From Bacteroidota bacterium (GTDB lineage Bacteria; Bacteroidota; Bacteroidia; AKYH767-A; OLB10): 64,000 nt of DNA. Location of the stretch: NCBI GenBank assembly GCA_016714005.1, contig JADJOA010000004.1, positions 1 through 64,000 on the forward strand, given 5' to 3'. Numbering within the stretch: the first letter of the stretch is position 1; each line of letters begins with the position of its first letter. Under the pieces are notes generated by a model that worked only from the letters and a program-made list of their open reading frames with translations, was not told where the DNA came from and did not search any database. The position numbers were made by a program, and so were the translations under genes. Positions 57,395-64,000 of the stretch are shown here, piece by piece.

Positions 57395-57624
57395 GGCTAA
57401 TTCATTTAAAAAAAATCGCATCCATTTTAATTATCAGTATTCCTGTTTTATTGTCAGCATCATGCAAGGTAGTAAAGGAGTATCAGAAAAATAAACTTAA
57501 CGATGCTGAGATGATTTTAGGTAATCGTAAAATTGAAAAAACAGAATTAAGTTTTGAAAGTTACCGCGAAGGCGCTTCTGGAGCTAACGCAGGAAAAAGC
57601 GGTGGGGGTTGCGGTTGCAATTAA
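57391..57624 (+). CDS. DUF4266 lipoprotein with a Gly/Cys tail
   Basis: 77 residues. Signal peptide with lipobox (ISIPVLLSASC, Cys ~25), then VVKEYQKNKLNDAEMILGNR, a conserved Leu/Glu-rich middle, and the C-terminus YREGASGANAGKSGGGCGCN. The G-G-G-C-G-C-N end is typical of DUF4266. It could bind a metal, be a redox centre or be modified after export. It starts within the last codons of apbE (ATGA overlap) and precedes DUF3570 by 23 bases. Nothing about its substrate is known from sequence. Confidence 0.82.
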   Translation: MRLIHLKKIASILIISIPVLLSASCKVVKEYQKNKLNDAEMILGNRKIEKTELSFESYREGASGANAGKSGGGCGCN

Positions 57625-57647
57625 TTTTTAACACATAAAGTCCAGTA

Positions 57648-58820
57648 ATGAAAAAAATCTATTTAACCGCTGCTGCTTTGGCTGTTTTGTTTAATTCGTA
57701 CGCACAGTCAACAAATGACAGTAGCGCTTTTAAAAGCAGAAAATTAAAAATTGAAGAGATAAATCTTATTTCAAGTTATTATGATCAGGATGGTGATCAT
57801 GCATCTGTAACCGGAGGCTTGGGTTCAGAAAAATTAACTGACCTGGCCAATGTTATTGATGTAAAACTGACATTTTACGACAAGAAGTACCGTAAACATA
57901 ATTTTGATTTGAGTTGTGGAATAGATCAATACACTTCAGCATCTTCTGATAAGATAGATTTACAGGCAAATTCCTCGGCTTCTCATGCCGATACGCGCGT
58001 TTATCCTGCATTTGATTGGAGTGTTGAAAATGAAAAGAAAGGAAGAACATCAGGGATAGGACTTTCTTATTCTACCGAATATGATTATTCATCAGTTGGT
58101 GGAAATATCAATTTTTCTAAAAAACGAAAAATAGAAATGGTGAATTCACTGCAAAACTCAAACGTACTTTGATGCTCTTTCGTTAATCTCTCCTGTTGAA
58201 TTACGAAAAGTTGCACCCGGTGGTAAAGCAACACGAAATACCTATGCGGGATCACTTTCCTATTCGCAGATAATAAATGAACGTTTTCAGATTATGTTTT
58301 TAGCTGACGCTGTTTTGCAGCAGGGATATTTAAGTTTGCCTTTTCATCGTGTTTACTTTAATGACCAAACTGTTCATCAGGAAAATCTTCCAAACTCACG
58401 ACTTAAATTTCCGTTGGCACTTAGGGCTAATTATTTTCTGGGTGATAAATTAATTATCAAAACATACTACCGCTTTTATGCGGATGATTGGGATCTGAAA
58501 TCTAATACCTTCAATTTGGAACTACCCGTAAAAATTTCACCGTTCCTTTCTATTAGTCCTTTTTATAGGTTTTATAACCAAACAGCAATTAAATATTTTG
58601 AACCATACCAGGAGCATACCCAACAGAATAATTATTATACCAGCAATTACGACCTCTCTAAATTTAACAGCAATTTTAGTGGTGCAGGTATTAGACTGTC
58701 ACCACCCAAAGGTATTTTCGGTATTAGGTACTTTAGTTCTGCCGAAATACGTTATGGCCATTATTCAAAAGTAACGGTATGATAGCAAATATCATTTCTG
58801 TGCATTTGCAATTTAAGTAA
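57648..58820 (+). CDS. DUF3570 outer-membrane beta-barrel protein, frameshifted
   Basis: About 390 residues: signal peptide (YLTAAALAVLFNSYAQ), then amphipathic strands typical of a barrel (IEEINLISSYYDQDGDHASV, NVIDVKLTFYDKKYRKHNFD, FPLALRANYFLGDKLIIKTY YR, GIFGIRYFSSAEIRYGHYSK). Frame changes occur near 58140 and 58770. The last residues NIISVHLQFK end in an aromatic/hydrophobic barrel closure. The DUF3570 family is always near DUF4266, ApbE and thioredoxin in Bacteroidota and some Proteobacteria, suggesting a secreted or surface redox system. Confidence 0.82.
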
Positions 58821-58861
58821 AGTTGTTGGCTGCATATTATGCTTGTAAGGGAAATAATAAC

Positions 58862-59290
58862 ATGTCATTCATTAAAAGAAACAATTCACTTTGAGGTTTT
58901 AGCCCTATGATGTCTGACTTTTTTAGAGCCTAGGATCTTACATTTGACCTTCTTTGGAAAAAAGACTTTACACCTACTGTTAATGTTGCTGAGGACGACA
59001 AAAATTTGAAATTGAATTTGCGACTCCCGGTTTGAAAAGAAAGATTTCAAATTACTGTTGATAGAGAAATGTTGCCTGTTTCGGTTGAACACAAAGAAGA
59101 AAAAGAAGAGAAAAAGAAAAACTATATCTGCGAGGAGAATAGCTACAATTCCTTTAGTCGCACCTTTACATTGCCTGAGAATCTAAAAGAGGATGATGTT
59201 AACACACTTTATGAAAACGGAGTATTGAAGCTTGATATTGCAAAAAATACAATTGCTCTTTCAAAAACAAAGGAGATTTCGGTAGTATAA
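58862..59290 (+). pseudogene. Hsp20/alpha-crystallin small heat shock protein, damaged
   Basis: From MSFIKRNNS (58862) several pieces in different frames read MMSDFFRA, TPTVNVAEDDKNFEIEFATP GL, KKDFK, REMLPVSVEHKEEKEEKKKN and an intact C-terminal piece SYNSFSRTFTLPENLKEDDV NTLYENGVLKLDIAKN. This is the alpha-crystallin domain with the G-V-L-K-L closing motif. At least three frame changes and two in-frame stops (near 58890 and 58932) lie in the N-terminal half, more than typical here, so real decay is possible. Confidence 0.68.
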
Positions 59291-59327
59291 TTTTATAATT
59301 TGAAAAGTTAAAAGATTAAATTTAGGT

Positions 59328-59367
59328 AACAAAAAGGAGCAGAAATAAAACTACTCCTTTTTGTTTT
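59328..59367. terminator. Bidirectional terminator between hsp20 and OsmC genes
   Basis: AACAAAAAGGAG and CTCCTTTTTGTT form a perfect 12-bp stem around a 14-base loop. It lies between two convergent genes (stops at 59290 and 59385) and ends in TTTTA on the plus strand. Confidence 0.7.
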
Positions 59368-59384
59368 ATGCATCATGCTTAAAC

Positions 59385-59844
59385 TTATACTCCCGCGGCT
59401 ATGTTACTTTTACTAATATTAACTGTTGGCATAAGTTTAATGGTAGTTTTCAATGAATTTGAAATTAAACATGCAGCTTCCGATTTTTCAAGAATCCTCA
59501 ATGCCCTTTCATTATCACTTGGATTTTTAATTATAAGTGAGGGCAATAGTTTGATAGAGTGCATCATCAGTTTACCTTCAACTTTATCAAGGTTACCATT
59601 GGCATTAATAGATAAACTTTCAAATTCTAATTTAGAATTTTCTGCAATTGCTAAAAAGGTTGTCATAAAACAACTGGTAACCGATGCAATCAATAAATGC
59701 TCTGGTGACCATATTCGGGAATACCTTTGGGAAAGTCGGGAGGTGTGGCAACAACAATTTTTCATCAAGTTCTGTGGAGCTTAATGTCCCTTTTCTGTCA
59801 GCATCCCACTTAAGTTCAACTTCATAATAATGTTCCATGCTCAT
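59385..59844 (-). CDS. OsmC/Ohr-family peroxiredoxin-like protein, one frameshift
   Basis: About 153 residues from MSMEHYYEVELKWDADRKGT, with a frame change near 59730 (FPKGIPE), then SPEHLLIASVTSCFMTTFLA and RALRILEKSEAACLISNSLK. The two peroxidatic/resolving Cys of OsmC family are present. It reduces organic hydroperoxides or, in some members, sulfane-sulfur species. The start overlaps the end of the rhodanese gene (59841) by four bases (ATGA), so it belongs to the rhodanese operon with an FNR-type box upstream. Confidence 0.82.
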
Positions 59845-60128
59845 GCACTTTTACTTTTTAATTCATTAATCTCTATCCATGAACCGCCATTGTAAGTGTT
59901 AGCTATACCATGTTGTGATAAATAAACATGCGCCTGCCGGCTGCGGCTACCTGAAGCACAACATAAAACAACTGGATGTGGCATTTTTTTTACTTCTTCA
60001 AGTTTTTCAGGCAGCTGGTCAAGAGGAATATTAATTGCTCCTTTAACATGACCTCCATTAAACTCATCAGTGCTTCTCACATCAATAATTGTATGTGTTT
60101 CACTTTTTAAAATATCTTGTATTATCAT
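59841..60128 (-). CDS. Single-domain rhodanese (sulfurtransferase), first gene of an operon with OsmC
   Basis: 95 residues from MIIQDILKSETHTIIDVRST (ATG 60128), with DEFNGGHVKGAINIPLDQL and the active loop VVLCCASGSRSRQAHVYLSQ. A longer frame begins at 60182. I prefer 60128 because the FNR-type box (60199-60210) would put transcription start near 60163, downstream of the longer start. It transfers sulfane sulfur; coupling to OsmC suggests handling of persulfides. Confidence 0.9.
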   Translation of the reverse strand: MIIQDILKSETHTIIDVRSTDEFNGGHVKGAINIPLDQLPEKLEEVKKMPHPVVLCCASGSRSRQAHVYLSQHGIANTYNGGSWIEINELKSKSA

Positions 60129-60198
60129 AAGTAATAAATTTAATGCAATGATACTATCCGAAAACCTTAAGGATTGTAACATTGGTTACGTTGCCATC

Positions 60199-60210
60199 TG
60201 ATTTATATCA
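60199..60210. promoter_or_regulatory. FNR-type palindrome upstream of the rhodanese-OsmC operon
   Basis: TGAT-TTAT-ATCA, a palindrome of the same class as those at 19549, 23952, 23974 and 55799. It is about 76 bases (centre) from the chosen rhodanese start. Confidence 0.5.
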
Positions 60211-60251
60211 TAAATTTATAAATGAAACTAATAAAAGGTGACAATAAAACT

Positions 60252-60526
60252 TCACTTGCGTAATCTTCCATTCAGGCAGCTTGCATAGATGTTTAATTGA
60301 GCCAATAATCCCTTATGCTCTGTTACTTAAGGGTATCCAAGTGCTAAAAACTTATTTGTGATTTTTATTTGGCGGAGTATTTCCTTCCGACTCAACTTAC
60401 CATATTCTCATTGGGGATTACATCAAATTTGTTTACATCAAAAAGAACGGTAAGTTTATTTTTTATGATGGTTGCAAATCCTACGCATTTGAGGTTAGCT
60501 ATAGATATTTTTTCAATTGCCAGTGT
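60252..60526 (-). pseudogene. Decayed paralogue of the HMA-domain protein
   Basis: Reading the minus strand gives LAIEKISIANLKCVGFATII then KNKLTVLFDVNKFDVI, FLALGYP and at the end YASCLNGRLRK with a stop at 60252. This follows the intact HMA protein (55415-55687) position by position over almost its full length (275 against 273 bases). Several stops and frame changes break it in the middle, and the second metal-binding Cys of C-x-x-C is Phe. Unlike the one-base indels elsewhere, this has point changes at key sites, so it is a true pseudogene. Confidence 0.78.
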
Positions 60527-60670
60527 TTTTATTATTTACCATCAGTCAGTCATTACACATCTATCATATATGACGGATGTCATGTTAAAGATGTAACATT
60601 TATCATACTTCAAATAAATTAATGAATGAACTTTGTTGTGAAAATTCTATAACATTAAATATAAAGAGAA

Positions 60671-61104
60671 ATGCCAAAATTATTGATTGAAAACAGCAAT
60701 AAGTTTATGTTACCCCCACACCCTATACACATGCACGATGATGTGGTTAATTGGATTTCAGAATTGGAATTCTGTAAAATTGAATTATTGTTTTTCAGGA
60801 AACTGTTGAAGCAAAGTGTGATTGTAACGAAAAGCAAGAAGAGGCTAAATGCTTATTACTCTCTGGAATTAAAGCTAAAAAAGTTTGATGAGGTAAACCT
60901 CAAAAAGATACTGGGAGACATTAGGTTGCATGAACATAATCTTTCTGAAGCAGAAAGAGCAAAATTATTGTTAACGAAAAATCAATTAATAAGGCCCATC
61001 AAAAAAATCAGATTAAACATAGAAAATTCACGGGCAGTATAAGAAAATTAAAGAAAGAGTTGTTTACCTTTATAGAGAATCAACATAAGATCAGTGTTAA
61101 TTAA
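60671..61104 (+). CDS. Conserved hypothetical helical protein, one frameshift
   Basis: It starts MPKLLIENSNKFMLPPHPIH MHDDVVNWISELEFCKIELL, continues FFRKLLKQ and a basic coiled-coil middle (LELKLKKFDEVNLKKILGD) and, after a frame change near 61040, ends GSIRKLKKELFTFIENQHKI SVN at 61104. About 144 residues. No known domain; a hydrophilic, strongly helical protein. It is 17 bases before the UspA gene and probably in the same operon. Confidence 0.55.
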
Positions 61105-61121
61105 CCATAAAAATTTATACA

Positions 61122-61952
61122 ATGAAAAAAATTTTAGTACCAGTAGATTTCTCAGACAATTCGGAAAATGCACTTGAGTATGCATGTGAATTAGGCAAAA
61201 AACTTAATGCAGAAGTATTTATACTGCATTCTTATCATGTTCCGGTTCCGGTAAGCGAAGTAGTAATACTTCAATGCCTGAAGAATATCATAAAATTGCT
61301 ATGAATGGATTGACTAGAGCAAAAGATAAGGCGAAGGAAAGATTTCCTGACGTGAATATGGTTATACATGCCACTATGGGGTCGGCAGATTTGGAAATTC
61401 CGGCTTATGCCAATAATATAAAAGCCGATTTAATTATAATGGGCACACATGGAGCGAGCGGTGTGAGCGAGTTTTTAATAGGCTCTAATGCAGCAAGTGT
61501 TATGGAAAATTCATTGGTGCCTGTACTGGCGATTCCAGAGAAGGCTAAGATTAAAGAGCTTAAAAAAATTGCCTTTGCAGCCGATTATGGTAACCACAAT
61601 GCCGGTCATCTTCATTTCTTAATTGACCTTGCAAAAATTTTTGATTCGGAGATTATCATGTTACACATAACCTCAGGTAATCTTGAAGATAATTTTGAAG
61701 ATTTAGAGATTGGAAGATTTAAAGGAATATACATTATTAAAGAAAGTGGCTATAAAAATATCTCATACAGATTGATAGAAGATAAGGATGTATTTCATGG
61801 TTTGAATACATACACGGAACAATTTCACCGATATGCTTGCCATGAGTGTATTCGAAATCAGGACTTTGCACAAAATCTTTAGCCGTAGTTTAACTAAACG
61901 AATGGCTTACCACGGACACATACCGGTTCTTGCATTGCATATAACCAAATAA
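61122..61952 (+). CDS. Tandem UspA-domain universal stress protein, frameshifted
   Basis: About 276 residues: MKKILVPVDFSDNSENALEY (domain 1), frame change near 61270, MGTHGASGVSEFLIGSNAAS VMENSLVPVLAIP (ATP-binding motif G-2x-G-9x-G-S), then domain 2 (KKIAFAADYGNHNAGHLHFL) with a second frame change near 61830 and the end MAYHGHIPVLALHITK. It probably binds ATP in domain 1 only. Paralogue of the gene at 25865. UspA proteins in Bacteroidota often travel with Crp/Fnr, rhodanese and cbb3-linked genes under low-oxygen control. Confidence 0.82.
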
Positions 61953-61961
61953 TTGTAACAG

Positions 61962-63158
61962 ATGAAAAAAATAATTGCATTAGCATGGGTAATCATATTG
62001 CCTTTTTCTGCCTATTGCCAGCAAAGTAAAAAGGATGTGGCTGATAGTTTAGCGAACATTTACCTGCAAAATGCAAATGGGGCATTAGTAATCGGCATAA
62101 TTGAAAACGGAATTGCAACAACATATTTTTATGGAGAAACCAAAAATGGAAACAAAGTTTTGCCTGACACTAACAGCATTTTTGAATTAGGCGAACTATC
62201 TGAAACTTTTACCAGCATCCTCTATTCAGAATTAATTCTAAAAGGTATAATAAATGCTGATGACAGATTGAAGTTGTTTTTACCCTTTGACGTACCATCA
62301 CCAACCTACGAGGAAATTGTTTGCAAACCAGCTGCAGAAAACTATAACTCCCAACACGAAAAGGTGATGCGGTATCATTTGCATTTACTCCATATGTATG
62401 CTTTCCTGATCCATCGTCAAAACCACAGGAAATATTGCTGTGCGACCTTGCAACTCATACAACAGGGTTGCCAAAACTTCCGGGTAATTTGAAATCAAAA
62501 AATAAGCAGAATCCTTATGCTGATTATTCTAAGGAACACCTATATGCCTTTTTAAAGTCTTTTCATTTTGCAAAACCAATTGGTTATGACTATCAATATT
62601 CAGCTACAGGAATTGCTTTATTAGGTCATGCATTGGAACAAAAAACTAAAACCGAATTTGAAGAATTAATTTATGACCGATTATTTCTAGAACATATTAT
62701 GCCATGGTACAGGGATAAATCTATTACCTCTCACCAGCAATACCTTTTAGAAGAGTCACGACGCATTTGGAAATGTAAAGCAAAATTGGAAGTGCGATAT
62801 TTTAGCTCCGGCTTTAGGTTTTCATTCCAATATTAATGATATGATGAGATTCCTGGAGCAGAATATCAGATTACAAAAGGACTATTATACCAACTTGTTA
62901 GATTACACGCACAATGCCCGCATCAAGCTTACCGGCAAAAAAAACAAAGGCAAAGAAATTGCCCTGGGGTGGAAAATTAATCCGATTAAGAATGAAAAAC
63001 GCATTGTGTGGCAAAGCGGAATTACCGGAGGGTTTGCAAGTTATATTGGTTTTGTTGAAACCGATCATACCGGAGTTGTTATACTATCTTCTATTGCGAA
63101 AGAGGTGCAATCGACCGGTGAGCATTTACTTGAAGGGATTTCAATAAGTCATCCATAA
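61962..63158 (+). CDS. Serine-hydrolase/class C beta-lactamase-fold protein with substituted catalytic residues, frameshifted
   Basis: About 398 residues: signal peptide (IIALAWVIILPFSAYCQQ), then ALVIGIIENGIATTYFYGET. At the S-x-x-K position it reads FELGELSETFTSILYS, where relatives read G-S-[IV]-[ST]-K-x-F-T. At the Tyr motif it reads YQYSATGIALLGHALE, normally Y-S-N-x-G. At the third motif it reads WQSGITGGFASYIGF, where His-x-Gly is usual. All three catalytic positions are changed, so it is probably a pseudoenzyme. Frame changes occur near 62370, 62440, 62690, 62770 and 62825. It follows the UspA gene by nine bases; an operon is possible. Confidence 0.72.
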
Positions 63159-63204
63159 TCAGTATTTTTTCTTACCTTGTACAAAATATACAACACCATA
63201 TTGT

Positions 63205-63963
63205 ATGGAGATAAAAGAATTCTTTAATGAAGCGGGTGAAACAGCAAGGTTTGCCGGTCGTTTTTTTAAGGAATTATTTTCGCCTCCATTTGAGTTAAAA
63301 GAAGTTGTAAAACAATCGTATGAAATTGGATATCGTTCCTTACCGCTCGTAGGTGTTACAGCTTTTATAATTGGTTTGGTTATTACACTACAATCAAGGC
63401 CAACCTTAGTTGAGTTTGGTGCAGAGGCATGGTTGCCTAAAATGGTTGGGTTAAGTTTAATAAGAGAAATTGGACCGGTTATTACAGCGCTGATTTGCGC
63501 GGGAAAAGTTGGTTCAGGTATTGGTGCTGAACTCGGATCAATGAAAGTGACAGAGCAAATTGATGCAATGGAAGTAAGCGGCACCAATCGTTTGTAAATA
63601 TATAGTGGTAACACGTATTTTAAGTACCACATTAATGATTCCTGTGTTGGTAATATTAGGTGACGCTATTGCACTTATGGCTCCTATCTCGCAGTAAAAA
63701 TTCACGGATCGGTAAGCCTTACTTTATACTTTAAACAAGTATTTGAAGTATTACAATTTAGTGATGTAATACCTGCATTTATTAAATCGTTTTTCTTTGG
63801 TTTTGTTATTGGGGTTATTGGATGCTATAAAGGATATAATTCCCAAAAAGGAACAGAAGGCGTTGGAAGATCTGCAAATTCAGCAGTTGTAGTTTCTTCT
63901 TTACTGGTTTTTATTGTTGACTTAATTGCTGTTCAAATCACTCAATTTTTTGGATTCTTATGA
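63205..63963 (+). CDS. mlaE: MlaE-type ABC transporter permease (phospholipid transport), two frameshifts
   Basis: About 252 residues: MEIKEFFNEAGETARFAGRF, then SLPLVGVTAFIIGLVITLQS, LSLIREIGPVITALICAGKV GSGIGAELGSMKVTEQIDAM, EVSGTN. The frame changes near 63595 and 63695 and the rest (VVTRILSTTLMIPVLVILGD, FIKSFFFGFVIGVIGCYKGY) completes the permease. The A-E-L-G-[ST]-M-x-V-x-E-Q-I-D-A motif is the MlaE/YrbE signature. It moves phospholipids between inner and outer membrane. The next gene starts within the last codons, as expected for the ATPase subunit. Confidence 0.88.
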
Positions 63964-64000
63964 TGATTCCTGCTAACGATAAAAATCAAGGCAATAAAGA
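63960..64000 (+). CDS. Start of the next gene, probably the ATPase subunit MlaF (partial)
   Basis: Only the first ~13 codons lie in the window: an ATG that overlaps the mlaE stop, then MIPANDKNQGNK. Position after mlaE is the only hint. It carries no recognisable motif yet. Confidence 0.35.
   Translation, partial: MMIPANDKNQGNK

Overview
The window looks like chromosomal DNA of a Bacteroidota bacterium, probably Chitinophagales/Sphingobacteriia-like. The reasons are AT-rich DNA, almost no Shine-Dalgarno sequences, TAnnTTTG-type -7 promoter elements, cell-surface proteins with type IX secretion (T9SS) C-terminal sorting domains, a fused ccoNO cbb3 oxidase, LytS/LytTR regulators, MBL-rhodanese fusions and DUF3570/DUF4266/DUF3592-type families. 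Around thirty genes that are otherwise well conserved carry single-base frameshifts. The frame is usually recovered within a few bases and conserved motifs stay intact on both sides, so most of these are probably uncorrected sequencing or assembly indels rather than true pseudogenes. I give the reconstructed span for such genes and say where the frame changes.

Layout. (1) 1-13.61 kb: the right part of an integrative mobilizable or conjugative element. It holds a heavily broken MobF (TrwC-like) relaxase-helicase, a membrane protein, a VirD4/TraG-like coupling protein, a sigma-54-activator-type AAA regulator, small accessory proteins, an excisionase-like HTH protein, a stretch with two interleaved inverted repeats, an FN3/DUF1566 lipoprotein and a tyrosine recombinase. 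It ends in a 3' fragment of tRNA-Leu(UAA), which I read as the attachment site. (2) 13.7-23.9 kb, minus strand: cbb3 oxidase assembly and structural genes (ccoI, ccoS, ccoNO, ccoQ, ccoP, ccoG, DsbD_2/TauE-like). A T9SS/SBBP-type gene interrupts the cluster, and ccoH is apparently deleted. (3) 24.0-28.1 kb: MBL-rhodanese, DoxX-like, UspA, TauE/SafE and an orphan LytTR protein. (4) 28.1-31.8 kb: duplicated intergenic repeats, a second SBBP-type T9SS protein, a six-copy 42-bp tandem repeat and a conserved hypothetical gene. (5) 32.2-39.6 kb: a defence/accessory region with an N6-methylase fused to a PD-(D/E)XK-like domain, HsdS, an OLD-like ATPase/TOPRIM protein cut by a 227-bp MITE-like element, an IS3 remnant and integron-cassette-like small genes. 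(6) 39.7-47.7 kb: VOC and DUF3592 proteins, outer-membrane and lipoproteins, a VCBS/ASPIC T9SS protein and a LytS-LytTR two-component pair. (7) 48.0-61.9 kb: a Crp/Fnr regulator and a large sulfur/stress block (TauE, DUF983, second MBL-rhodanese, rhodaneses, methyltransferase, DUF2892, a YeeE/YedE pair, HMA protein, OsmC, Hsp20, UspA). It includes a thioredoxin-ApbE-DUF4266-DUF3570 operon. (8) 62-64 kb: a serine-hydrolase-fold protein that lacks its catalytic residues, then mlaE and the first codons of a following gene.

How it fits together. Five TGAT-N4-ATCA palindromes (FNR-type boxes) lie in the upstream regions of ccoS-ccoNO, of the divergent ccoI / MBL-rhodanese pair (two sites), of the HMA / thioredoxin pair and of the rhodanese-OsmC operon. 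This suggests one low-oxygen regulon joining the high-affinity oxidase to sulfide/persulfide handling, copper/metal handling and stress proteins. The accessory DNA between these blocks carries a 227-bp inverted-repeat element in three copies.
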